Positions 18,385 through 26,460 of a DNA stretch of 64,000 nucleotides are shown here, piece after piece. Source of the DNA: Rhodocytophaga aerolata (GTDB lineage Bacteria; Bacteroidota; Bacteroidia; Cytophagales; 172606-1); NCBI RefSeq assembly GCF_030503435.1, contig NZ_JAUKPO010000003.1:186001-250000 (forward strand), read 5' to 3'. Positions within the stretch are counted from its first letter, which is position 1. Each line of letters starts with the position of its first letter. Under the pieces are notes generated by a model. The model saw nothing but the letters and a program-made list of their open reading frames with translations. It was not told the DNA's origin and made no database searches. Position numbers and translations under genes: made by a program.

Positions 18385-19389
18385 TTACTTTGTCCAATGG
18401 CTTATTCTGGCAAGTACCGTTTCTGCTGAAAAGGACCGGATACAATGGCAGTTCTGTGATTTGCGGCAATCCTCACACACTTTATCTACTACCAGTACTT
18501 CAGCTTTTATTCCCAAGGGTGCCCAGCGGCCAGGATGCATGGGACGAATGGGCGGATAAATCCCCAGAACATACTTACCTAGGGCGGCCGCTATATGTAA
18601 AGGCCCCGTACTGCAGGCAACTAAGCCATCCACCTGGCTGATGAAAGTTAGCAGTTGGTCTAAGGAGAGTTTGCCAGTGGCATCGTATACATGCGGCAGG
18701 GTTACTATTTCAGGCTGTTGTTGTTTTACTAAAGCTCCTTCGGCTTCGGTACCTGTGATAAACACTTGGTAGTTTTCTGGCGAAAGTTGTTTAGCCAAGG
18801 CCAGGTAGTTTTCCATAGGCCATTCCCGGGCACTTCCCTTAGACTTTGGATGCAAAATTAAATTAAACTTTCGTGCTGCTAGCTTGCTTTCGATTTCATT
18901 GGGCAAAGAAACCTGTTTGGGATTCATTCCATACAGTGCAGGTATATCTGCCAGCTCCGGAACATAATCAATCCCCAGCGGATGCAGCAATTTAAAATTC
19001 AGCTGCGCTTCATGCAGGTCGGAATTTTTACGTCCCAGGTTTATGAGCTTATTGCAGTACAACCAATGAAATGCCCGGTGGCTTGTGCCTACCCGTACCG
19101 AAATACCTGCATTCTTTCCTACTTTAGCTATGTCTTTATCTGGAAATACGTGTATAATCGCATCAGCTTTTAGTTGAGATAGCAAGGCAGGCTCTTGTAA
19201 AATTTTATCTCTATCCAGAAATTCATCTATATACTGGCTGCTTTCTATTACTGGCCTGGTATAACTCTTGCCAATAAAAAAAATTCTGGCCTGCGGCATT
19301 TGCCTTTTCAGAAAACCTGCCAGAGGAAGACTAAGCACTACATCGCCTATATTATCGGTCCGGCTAATCACAATTTGCACATCACTCAT
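18385..19389 (-). CDS. Glycosyltransferase family 9 (heptosyltransferase-like)
   Basis: 334 residues from the ATG at 19389. RTDNIGDVVLSLPLAGFLK (about 10-28) is the GT9 N-terminal signature. A typical acceptor and donor fold follows, with ILHPKSKGSAREWP and VACSTGPLHIAAALG (about 258-272), which bind ADP-heptose in WaaC/WaaF. A Cys-rich tail (CEDCRKSQNCHC) is common in family members. A TTG at 19404 would overlap the upstream stop as TTGA, so coupling from that start is possible, but the ATG gives the usual N-terminus. It follows a WaaE-like GT2 gene and points to LPS core synthesis. Confidence 0.9.
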   Translation of the reverse strand: MSDVQIVISRTDNIGDVVLSLPLAGFLKRQMPQARIFFIGKSYTRPVIESSQYIDEFLDRDKILQEPALLSQLKADAIIHVFPDKDIAKVGKNAGISVRVGTSHRAFHWLYCNKLINLGRKNSDLHEAQLNFKLLHPLGIDYVPELADIPALYGMNPKQVSLPNEIESKLAARKFNLILHPKSKGSAREWPMENYLALAKQLSPENYQVFITGTEAEGALVKQQQPEIVTLPHVYDATGKLSLDQLLTFISQVDGLVACSTGPLHIAAALGKYVLGIYPPIRPMHPGRWAPLGIKAEVLVVDKVCEDCRKSQNCHCIRSFSAETVLARISHWTK

Positions 19390-19400
19390 GTTATAGTCAA

Positions 19401-20156
19401 TCAAGGCTTTTTTTGCAGGTAATAAAAATTAGTGTATTTAATAAAGTTAGAAAAAGCACTACCTATCGAAATAATTAAGCCTTTCTTTCCGTCTTTAAAA
19501 CCCTTTTTGAAAAAATAAAATTTAACAAAACTAGTTAACGGATTAAGAACCAGCTGAAAAGCACGAAACTTCTTCCCCTTCCTTTGCAATTCCTCTGCCC
19601 CATACTTTCCATATACATTCATTTTGTGAAAATATTGATACAGGGAGGTATAGCTGTAGTGCAATATATCATGTTTCAAGCCATCTACCCGTGCTCCTTC
19701 CTTTACAACAATGCCCTCATGTAGGATATTGTTATTAAAATCGCAATGGTGTTTATTAAAAAGCCTGATTACACGCCCAGGATACCATCCCGTATATTTT
19801 ACCCACTCCCCCATAAAAAAAGTTTTCCGAGGCATATGATAGGCTACCGCCTGTGTATCCGCAAAAGCAAGACTCTTTATTTCCTGTTGTAACTCATCCG
19901 ACAAAGTTTCGTCCGCATCTATCCAAAGTACCCAGTCATAGTTGGTGTGTTTAACGGCCACACGTTTAGTCTCAGAGTAGCCTAGCCATGTAGAGGTAAT
20001 TATGGTTACATTTCTAAATTGAGCAGCAAGTTCTAAGGTATTATCCGTACTGCCACTATCCACTAGTATTACTTCGCCTGCCCAGGTTAAGGATCGTAAA
20101 CAAGCTACAATATTAGCCGATTCATTTTTTGTAATGACAATAGCAGAAATTTCCAT
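19401..20156 (-). CDS. Glycosyltransferase family 2, WaaE/KdtX-like
   Basis: 251 residues. GT-A motifs are clear: AIVITKNESANI (5-16), VILVDSGSTDNT (about 34-45) and VLWIDADETLSDE near 76-88, with the DxD metal site at DAD. YTGWYPGRVIRLFNK and HYSYTS match lipopolysaccharide core transferases of the WaaE group. A hydrophobic, basic C-terminal part (KFYFFKKGFKDGKKG) may associate with the membrane. It is the first gene of the minus-strand glycan block and its promoter should lie in 20157-20280, next to the IS110 element. The sugar transferred is not certain. Confidence 0.9.
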   Translation of the reverse strand: MEISAIVITKNESANIVACLRSLTWAGEVILVDSGSTDNTLELAAQFRNVTIITSTWLGYSETKRVAVKHTNYDWVLWIDADETLSDELQQEIKSLAFADTQAVAYHMPRKTFFMGEWVKYTGWYPGRVIRLFNKHHCDFNNNILHEGIVVKEGARVDGLKHDILHYSYTSLYQYFHKMNVYGKYGAEELQRKGKKFRAFQLVLNPLTSFVKFYFFKKGFKDGKKGLIISIGSAFSNFIKYTNFYYLQKKP

Positions 20157-20280
20157 CAGAAGAGATCAACAGCTTAAAATTAATAAACAACCGCATAATT
20201 TACATGTCTTACCTAACCTTTAGATTAGGTCAATATAACAATTCTAATATATTGATACAATAAAAATCATTGTTGTAACA

Positions 20281-20445
20281 TTTGTGGGTAAGTGGGTAAC
20301 TCGAAGAGTTATCCATCTTATCCACAAACTAGGCAGCCGGAGAACTACGCGCTAACAAGGCGCTATGGTCCTATGATTCGATTTAGTCCGGCAGCTTTTT
20401 GCTGTGAGAAAGTATCATATAGATTTTCGGGTTTCAAGGCCCACT
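20281..20445 (+). ncRNA. Candidate IS110 bridge RNA
   Basis: The region before the transposase folds strongly. Hairpin 1 (20281-20328) pairs TTTGTGGGTAAG with CTTATCCACAAA and TGGGTAACTC with GAGTTATCCA around a GAA loop, 22 pairs with only G-U wobbles as exceptions. Next, GCCGGA (20336-20341) pairs with TCCGGC (20387-20392) around a large asymmetric internal loop and an inner GCGC hairpin. Weaker pairings follow (CAGC/GCTG at 20392-20404; GGGTT/GGCCC near 20429-20442). A 5' stem-loop followed by stems with internal loops, about 165 bases long, upstream of the transposase, is the layout known for IS110 bridge RNAs, which guide both donor and target recognition. Boundaries are inferred; expression is not shown. 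Confidence 0.55.
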
Positions 20446-20484
20446 ATCAAGGTTTAGATGGATGTCTCACTTACTTCAAAACTT

Positions 20485-21507
20485 ATGAAAAAGCTCTCCT
20501 CCACTCCTCTGTATGCTTTCTTTGTAGGTATCGATGTTTCCAAAGAAAGTCTGGACGTATGTCTGATCCGGGTAGCAGATAAACAACTCTGCTATCAGAA
20601 ATTCAACAATAATATGCAAGGTTTCCAAAAAATGAAGCTTTGGCTAAAACAGTATGGGTGTGAATTAGAATCCGATACACTCGTCTGTTTAGAGCATACA
20701 GGTCTTTATACTCGAAAAGTAGTACACTATCTGTTGAGCAGACAAGTAGCAGTCTGGCTGGAAAGTCCACTACAAATTAAGCGTAGTATCGGTCTAGCTC
20801 GAGGTAAGGATGATAAAATTGATTCAGAACGGATAGCCAAATATGCTTTTCTGCATCAAGACAAAGCGTCTTTGGTAAATCTAAGCAGTCTGACAATAGA
20901 AAAATTAAAAGATTTACAAGCTAATCGCAACCGGCTACTAAAGGCACTAAAAAGTATTAAGACTACCGTTAAAGAATTGATCTCAATAGATGCCGCTTCA
21001 GGTAAAACCCTGCAACGGGTGAATAAGGACGCCATACGTGGCTTAGAAAAAAGCTTGGAGCAGGTAGAACAGAAAATGAGTGAGTTTATTGAACAAGATG
21101 CAGAACTGAAGAAAAAGTATGAGTTAGTAACCTCCATCAAAGGTGTAGGAAAAGTCCTAGCCATTACCTTGCTTGTCTATACGCAGGGCTTTACTAAAAT
21201 GGAGGATGGTAGAAAACTGGCTTGTTATTGTGGGGTAGCCCCATTTGAATACAGAAGTGGCACAAGTGTGTTTGGCAAAACTGGGGTATCTAAGTTTGCT
21301 AATAAAGAGCTCAAGCGCATTCTCTACCTGGTTTCTATGAGCAGTATTCAATATAATCAGGAATTGAAAACGTATTTTAAACGAAAAGTAGATGAAGGTA
21401 AACCTAAGATGTCGGTGTTAAATGCCGTGCAAAATAAGCTTCTACATCAAATCGTAGCCGTAGTGAAGAGAGGTACACCGTATGTGGAGAAATTGGATAA
21501 AATATAG
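20485..21507 (+). CDS. IS110-family transposase (DEDD recombinase)
   Basis: 340 residues from the ATG at 20485; an in-frame ATG at 20458 would add nine. The N-terminal RuvC-like DEDD domain shows GIDVSKESLDV (first Asp), LVCLEHTGLY (Glu) and ARGKDDKIDSERIA (the DxxD pair). A helical linker follows (about 140-210), then the C-terminal Transposase_20 domain with VTSIKGVGKVLAITL and CGVAPFEYRSGTSV, which carries the conserved serine of the SGTS motif. The length is normal and no frameshift is seen, so the gene looks intact and possibly active. Such enzymes cut and join DNA under guidance of a bridge RNA encoded in the element. Confidence 0.93.
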   Translation: MKKLSSTPLYAFFVGIDVSKESLDVCLIRVADKQLCYQKFNNNMQGFQKMKLWLKQYGCELESDTLVCLEHTGLYTRKVVHYLLSRQVAVWLESPLQIKRSIGLARGKDDKIDSERIAKYAFLHQDKASLVNLSSLTIEKLKDLQANRNRLLKALKSIKTTVKELISIDAASGKTLQRVNKDAIRGLEKSLEQVEQKMSEFIEQDAELKKKYELVTSIKGVGKVLAITLLVYTQGFTKMEDGRKLACYCGVAPFEYRSGTSVFGKTGVSKFANKELKRILYLVSMSSIQYNQELKTYFKRKVDEGKPKMSVLNAVQNKLLHQIVAVVKRGTPYVEKLDKI

Positions 21508-21695
21508 CTAAAAACACTTGACTTACTCATAGATTTCGAATAGACAAAATGGCGGGTCAAAAAACAGTTTAGTGTATACTAGCAGTATATTAAACCTTCT
21601 ATTTAACGATTGAGTTAAATAATTTGCCGTATATAGGTATATTGGAAAAAAATTTAGTATAATATTGTAATATTACTTACATATCATTACCGCTT

Positions 21696-22313
21696 ATGTC
21701 AGACGTTCCAGCTCAAAATTATACAGAAAGAGAGAAATATAAGATCTTTGATCAGGAGTTTATGCCCCATATCAACTCCATGTACAACTTTGCTTTCAGG
21801 TTGACCATGGACGAAGATGAAGCAAAAGACCTGGTACAAGATACATACTTAAAAGCTTTTCGCTTTATAACTTCCTTCCAAAAAGGAACTAACGCAAAAG
21901 CATGGTTGTTCCGGATATTAAAAAACAGCTTCATAAACGATTATCGGAAAAAAAGCAAAGAACCGGCAAAAGTAGATTATCAGGAGGTAGAAACTTTTTA
22001 TAATTCTGAAGAAGCTGAAGCCGACAATATCACCACCGATCTACGTGTAGATGCAGTGCAGGAAATGATAGGCGACGAAGTAGCCAATGCATTAAACTCG
22101 CTGGCGGTAGACTTCCGGACAGTAATTATTCTCTGCGATATAGAAGGATTTACCTACGAGGAAATGGCAAAAATTCTGGATATACCTATTGGTACAGTTA
22201 GATCCAGGTTACACAGAGCCCGAAACTTGCTGAAAGAAAAACTCAAAGTCTATGCCAAAAACATGGGCTACAATGAAGATGGAACCAATCATGCAAACGA
22301 AGAAGATATATAA
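21696..22313 (+). CDS. ECF-type RNA polymerase sigma factor
   Basis: 205 residues. Region 2 is clear at about 28-95 (YNFAFRLTMDEDEAKDLVQDTYLKAF, NAKAWLFRILKNSFIND) and region 4 at about 130-185 (FRTVIILCDIEGFTYEEMAKI, then GTVRSRLHRARNLLKEKL as recognition helix). It is the sigma-24/SigE-like subgroup common in Bacteroidota. A small Cys/His-containing protein starts 36 bp after it and could be the anti-sigma factor. AT-rich DNA with the inverted repeat AATATT-GT-AATATT lies just upstream. Which stress it answers is unknown. Its start follows no clear Shine-Dalgarno, as usual here. Confidence 0.95.
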   Translation: MSDVPAQNYTEREKYKIFDQEFMPHINSMYNFAFRLTMDEDEAKDLVQDTYLKAFRFITSFQKGTNAKAWLFRILKNSFINDYRKKSKEPAKVDYQEVETFYNSEEAEADNITTDLRVDAVQEMIGDEVANALNSLAVDFRTVIILCDIEGFTYEEMAKILDIPIGTVRSRLHRARNLLKEKLKVYAKNMGYNEDGTNHANEEDI

Positions 22314-22349
22314 TATTTAACCGATTCAACCAATATAACATTCACTACT

Positions 22350-22652
22350 ATGTCAACCGATAAAAAGGTGTTTCAAACTCTACCGGTCAAAGAGAAATCC
22401 CAGTATCCCCATCAAGATTGTAAAAACCGTCATGAATGTATGAGAGCTATTCAGATGATTCTGGATAACGAAGCAAGTTATGAACAGTTAGAACATTTTA
22501 ACCAGAATATTGATAAGTGTCTGCCATGCATTGAAAACTACAATTTAGAAGTAACCATCCGTCAGATTTTGTGTGATAAAATCGAAAGAAAAAATGTACC
22601 TACTGAAGTAATTGATGCCATTAAAGTAAAAATTAACTCGCCGGTGGCTTAG
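22350..22652 (+). CDS. Small Cys/His protein, possible anti-sigma factor
   Basis: 100 residues, no membrane segment. The central part reads EHFNQNIDKCLPCIENY, giving His, then CxxC eight residues on, similar to but not the same as the HxxxCxxC of zinc-binding anti-sigma domains. A further Cys pair occurs near the N-terminus (HQDCKNRHEC). Position directly behind an ECF sigma gene, with 36 bp between them, and small size suggest a cytoplasmic anti-sigma factor that may respond to metal or redox state. That role is inferred from context. The spacing of the motif is atypical, so the family call is tentative. Confidence 0.75.
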   Translation: MSTDKKVFQTLPVKEKSQYPHQDCKNRHECMRAIQMILDNEASYEQLEHFNQNIDKCLPCIENYNLEVTIRQILCDKIERKNVPTEVIDAIKVKINSPVA

Positions 22653-22737
22653 TTTATTTTGAATATCCAATTATAGGTTGTACAAGCTTTAGCCCATCAA
22701 CCTGTATTACAAATGTGTCATTCAAAATAATTTTTAC

Positions 22738-23313
22738 ATGTCTTTTGTAGGAAAGCTTATTATTTTCTCAGCTCCTTCCGGTTCCGGAAAAACAACGATT
22801 GTTAAACACTTACTGGCCACTAATTCAGATCTGGGATTTTCTATTTCGGCCTGCACCCGCGACAAACGGGGCAGAAATGAAGTAAATGGCAAGGATTATT
22901 ATTTTCTCACACCCGAAGAATTCAAAAAAAAAATAGACAATAATGAATTTGTAGAGTGGGAACAGGTATATGTAGGCGCGTTTTATGGCACCCTTAAATC
23001 AGAGATTGAACGCGTTTGGAGCCAGGGAAAACATGTATTGTTTGATGTAGATGTGAAAGGTGGCCTCAGCCTGAAAAAATATTATGGTGACCGTGCGCTG
23101 GCTATTTTTGTGAAAGTGCCTTCGCTTGAAATGCTTGAGCAACGCTTAAGAGCCCGCGGCACCGACTCTGATGATAGTATATCTAAACGGCTTTTTAAAG
23201 TAAAGTTTGAAATGTCTTTCGAAAACCAGTTTGATGTAACCCTGGTAAATGAAGACCTGGGAACAACTCTATTGAAAGCTCAACAACTAGTGGATGAATT
23301 CCTCAGGAAGTAG
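22738..23313 (+). CDS. gmk: Guanylate kinase
   Basis: 191 residues, the family's normal size. The P-loop APSGSGKTT lies at about 11-19, followed by the GMP-binding part [22 protein letters not shown] (here in two parts around 36-58) and [13 protein letters not shown]. The lid region [17 protein letters not shown] is near 135-151. It converts GMP and ATP to GDP and ADP in the cytoplasm, an essential step in purine nucleotide supply. It precedes nadD by 86 bp with a hairpin between them. Confident by motif. Confidence 0.98.
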   Translation: MSFVGKLIIFSAPSGSGKTTIVKHLLATNSDLGFSISACTRDKRGRNEVNGKDYYFLTPEEFKKKIDNNEFVEWEQVYVGAFYGTLKSEIERVWSQGKHVLFDVDVKGGLSLKKYYGDRALAIFVKVPSLEMLEQRLRARGTDSDDSISKRLFKVKFEMSFENQFDVTLVNEDLGTTLLKAQQLVDEFLRK

Positions 23314-23341
23314 AGCTGAAACTGAACAATAATCCCTAAAT

Positions 23342-23373
23342 CCCTGAAGAGTATAAAAACACACTCTTCAGGG
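23342..23373 (+). terminator. Hairpin between gmk and nadD, weak terminator
   Basis: An 11-base perfect stem CCCTGAAGAGT / ACTCTTCAGGG with a 10-base loop. The following bases (GTTATTT) are only partly T-rich, so it may be an attenuating or processing hairpin rather than a full terminator. Confidence 0.55.
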
Positions 23374-23399
23374 GTTATTTATATAACGCCTCTCCAAAC

Positions 23400-23972
23400 A
23401 TGAAGATCGGTTTATTCTTCGGCTCCTTTAATCCAATCCATATCGGGCACTTAATTATTGCCAACATTATGGCGGAGAATGTGGATTTAAATGCTGTCTG
23501 GTTTGTTGTTTCTCCGCAAAATCCTTTTAAAAAAAGCAAAACCCTGCTGCATGAGTTCGACCGCCTGGATATGGTAGAAATGGCTATCAGCGACAATCCG
23601 AAGCTGAAAGCTATTGATATAGAATTCCATATGCCCAAGCCCAGTTATACCATCGATACATTAACCGTATTGCAGGAGAAACATCCGCAGCATAAATTCC
23701 GGCTAATTATAGGGGAGGATAACCTGGATCAGTTTATGCGCTGGAAAAATGCAGATAAAATTTTAGAATATTTTGGCTTGTATGTGTATCCGCGGCCTGG
23801 AGCTGTAAAAAATGAACTATTGCATCATCCGAAAGTGACCGTCGTAGAAGCTCCCCTGCTAGACATTTCCGCTACCTATATCCGCAACCGGATACGAGAA
23901 TACAAATCAGTAAAATACCTGGTGCCCGAAAGAGTGGAACACTATATAGCTCAGAAAAAATTTTATCTATAA
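23400..23972 (+). CDS. nadD: Nicotinate-nucleotide adenylyltransferase
   Basis: 190 residues. The nucleotidyltransferase signature GSFNPIHIGHL is at 8-18 and the second motif ISATYIRNRIR near 159-169. FVVSPQNPFKKSK at about 38-50 matches the nicotinate mononucleotide site of NadD. It adenylates nicotinate mononucleotide to deamido-NAD in NAD synthesis. The gene follows gmk on the same strand after a hairpin. Length and motifs are normal. Confidence 0.97.
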   Translation: MKIGLFFGSFNPIHIGHLIIANIMAENVDLNAVWFVVSPQNPFKKSKTLLHEFDRLDMVEMAISDNPKLKAIDIEFHMPKPSYTIDTLTVLQEKHPQHKFRLIIGEDNLDQFMRWKNADKILEYFGLYVYPRPGAVKNELLHHPKVTVVEAPLLDISATYIRNRIREYKSVKYLVPERVEHYIAQKKFYL

Positions 23973-24152
23973 ACACAGCCAGCATCCATTTTGATCGTAG
24001 CGTTTACCCACTCTGGTACAAGAAATGATATATTTACGGAATATTTGATAGCTCCGTAAGCTTTTGCAATCCGTATTATATTCTTTCTTTAAAATTTCAT
24101 ATTTTTATAGCAACGCTTATTTTCTACTCACAAGGCCTAGCTATAATTACTT

Positions 24153-26222
24153 ATGAAGCGACGCAAATTTCTGCAAAATACTGCGCTGACAGGTGCAGGT
24201 TTTCTCCTCTATACGTCTGGCATAGCTGCTGATTTCAAAGGTTTGTTGCTTAAGCCAAGTCAGTTTCTGGGTAAACTCAATACACAAAAAGGAAAAACAC
24301 CTATAAAAACAGCTACCTGGTATGAAGGCAAAGAAATTGGCGATGGCCTGATATATACTTTTGAGAAAGGAGCTCTGGCCAATTTCAAAATGCTTACGGC
24401 TGACATGCTGCTGGATGGCAAACACACGACTAACTTTATTTTGTCTCTGCAGGAAGGCGAAAAAGGACCAGCCTTTCAATTACAGTTTAAATTGCTTAAC
24501 CAATGTTCGGCCCGCATACGGCTACAAACCAGCTGGGTAGACCAGAACAGATGGAAAATGGACAGGGAGGGCGCATGGTTAAATCCTTTATGCCTGGGAG
24601 AACGCGTAGATTTACAAAACGTGGACCGTATGCTGCTTACAATTCACCGGAATGGAGGCCGCCCGGCCAGATGGTGTTTAACCGATTTTACGGCAACAAA
24701 CGATGTAATACCTAAACTTACTAAACTTATTCTGCCAAAAGGGCCTTTGTTAGATGAAATTGGGCAAAGTACCCTGCACGACTGGCCTGAAAAAAGCCGT
24801 AACCTGGCTGAAGTATCTGCCAGGTTGGATAAGCAATTAGATTATGCAGATAGGTATGTATGGCCTCAAAATTTTTCAAAATGGGGCGGCTGGACAGAAA
24901 AACAATTTGACAAAACAGGCTTTTTCACAAAAAAACACGATGGACAACGATGGTGGCTGGTAGATCCGGATGGCTATGCCTTCTGGTCGGCAGGGCTAGA
25001 CTGCGTGCGGGTAGATACCGAAGCCACTATAGAAGGTTTAGTGCAGGCGTTAAAATGGCTACCAGATCCTGAGAGTTTGTATAAGCCTATATTTTCTGCT
25101 GATAATAAAAGTGTAAACTACCTGGCCGCTAACTTTATCCGGACATTTGGACCGGATGAGTGGCACGAGAGCTGGGCAGAAATTGCTTTATCGGAGATGC
25201 GGCGGTGTGGATTCAACACAGTAGGTAACTGGTCGGAATGGAAAATTGCCAGCAAAGCAGGTGTACCATATGTCCGTCCGTTGAGCTTTACCCTACCCAA
25301 CACCAAACGAATATACCGCGATTTTCCGGATGTGTTTCATCCAGATTATCAAAAAGATGCGGATACTTTTGCAGAGCAGTTGAAAGAAACGGTAGACGAC
25401 CCTGCTTTAATTGGGTATTTTTTGATGAATGAACCTACCTGGGGCTTTTCTTCAGAACTTCCTGCGGTAGGCATGCTTTACAACACACCGGAATGTGAAA
25501 CCCGCAAAACGCTTGCTCAGTTTTTACAACAGAAATATCAAACCAATGAAGCTTTTTCCCAAGCATGGGGTATAGCGACCACGTTCGAAAGCATTGCGGG
25601 CGGTAGCTGGAAAACTAACTTGCCTGATGCTGCACTGAAAGATATGGAAGCCTTTAGCGAACAAATGGTAGACCGGTTTTTCAGTACATTAACAGCTGCC
25701 TGTAAAAAAGTAGATGCTAACCATATGAACTTAGGTGCACGTTACCATACAGTGCCGCCAGCCTGGGCACAAAAAGGGATGAAGTACTTCGATGTATTTA
25801 GTATGAACTGCTACCGTGAAAAAATTCCTGCTAATGAAGTGAAAGCAATTAATGACGTATTGAACCTACCAGTTATGATTGGAGAGTTTCATTTTGGTGC
25901 ACTGGATGTAGGATTACCTGCTACCGGAATCGGCCATGTAAAAGACCAGTATGCCCGGGGACAAGCCTATAGAATTTATGTGGAAGATGCTGCCGCTAAT
26001 CCTTTTTGTGTAGGCACCCATTACTTTACGCAGTACGATCAATCGGCTTTAGGGCGAGGCGATGGGGAAAATTACAATATTGGTTTCCTGGATGTGTGTA
26101 ACAGGCCTTATGAACCTTTGGTAAGGGCTGCCCGAGAAACACATGAACGGATATATACCGTAGCCAATGGTCAAACGCCTGCCTATAATGAGTCGTTGGA
26201 ATATTATCCAAAATTGTTTTAG
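24153..26222 (+). CDS. Exported clan GH-A glycoside hydrolase, beta-agarase/beta-galactosidase-like
   Basis: 689 residues. The N-terminus MKRRKFLQNTALTGAGFLLY is a twin-arginine signal. The C-terminal (beta/alpha)8 barrel has the acid/base Glu427 in MNEPTWGF and probable nucleophile Glu578 in MIGEFHFG, at the ends of strands 4 and 7, as in clan GH-A. WWLVDPDGYAFWSAGLDCV and GFNTVGNWSEW recall GH50-like agarases and the GH42-type superfamily. An N-terminal beta-rich part (30-230) could be a carbohydrate-binding domain. No SusCD pair or other hydrolase is adjacent, so it is an orphan enzyme. Substrate is not certain. Confidence 0.87.
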   Translation: MKRRKFLQNTALTGAGFLLYTSGIAADFKGLLLKPSQFLGKLNTQKGKTPIKTATWYEGKEIGDGLIYTFEKGALANFKMLTADMLLDGKHTTNFILSLQEGEKGPAFQLQFKLLNQCSARIRLQTSWVDQNRWKMDREGAWLNPLCLGERVDLQNVDRMLLTIHRNGGRPARWCLTDFTATNDVIPKLTKLILPKGPLLDEIGQSTLHDWPEKSRNLAEVSARLDKQLDYADRYVWPQNFSKWGGWTEKQFDKTGFFTKKHDGQRWWLVDPDGYAFWSAGLDCVRVDTEATIEGLVQALKWLPDPESLYKPIFSADNKSVNYLAANFIRTFGPDEWHESWAEIALSEMRRCGFNTVGNWSEWKIASKAGVPYVRPLSFTLPNTKRIYRDFPDVFHPDYQKDADTFAEQLKETVDDPALIGYFLMNEPTWGFSSELPAVGMLYNTPECETRKTLAQFLQQKYQTNEAFSQAWGIATTFESIAGGSWKTNLPDAALKDMEAFSEQMVDRFFSTLTAACKKVDANHMNLGARYHTVPPAWAQKGMKYFDVFSMNCYREKIPANEVKAINDVLNLPVMIGEFHFGALDVGLPATGIGHVKDQYARGQAYRIYVEDAAANPFCVGTHYFTQYDQSALGRGDGENYNIGFLDVCNRPYEPLVRAARETHERIYTVANGQTPAYNESLEYYPKLF

Positions 26223-26460
26223 TTCCGTATAAACCCTAGCATAGGGTGATGCACTCCTACAGTTCCTTAACAGTTGAAAGAAAAGTATACAATACCTTCC
26301 CATAGTAGCAGAGAATATACAGAAATATTCGATCAGACTGAATCAGGATTTGTTGCCGTATTGGAGTTTCTCACCGGAACATACTACATTCACAGAGAAA
26401 TAAAATAATTTACCAAAATCCGGTGAATGAGATTAATTTTAATTTAAAAGCTAATTCTCA

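Larger units (their letters stand above)
20281..21545 (+). mobile_element. IS110-family insertion sequence (ends approximate)
   Basis: One transposase gene with a 170-base structured non-coding region in front of it. IS110 elements have no long terminal inverted repeats and usually make no clear target duplication, so the ends cannot be fixed from this copy alone. The left limit is put at the first base of the strong hairpin and the right limit is an estimate about 40 bases after the transposase stop. Either end could be tens of bases off. The insertion lies between the LPS block and an ECF sigma gene and breaks no visible gene. A TTGACT at 21518-21523 near the right end could act as a -35 box if the ends join in a circle. 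Confidence 0.8.

Noticed and set aside
20318-20326. A perfect DnaA box, TTATCCACA
   Set aside because: It lies in the 3' arm of the long hairpin of the IS110 element. There is no cluster of boxes and no dnaA, dnaN or AT-rich unwinding element beside it, so an origin is not supported.
20292-20582. An open frame of 96 codons overlapping the IS110 non-coding region
   Set aside because: It runs through the hairpins and into the transposase in another frame. No family pattern is visible and the structured RNA explains the region better.
26234-26246. Small hairpin CCCTA-GCA-TAGGG after the agarase-like gene
   Set aside because: Five-base stem with no T-run behind it. Too weak to call a terminator.
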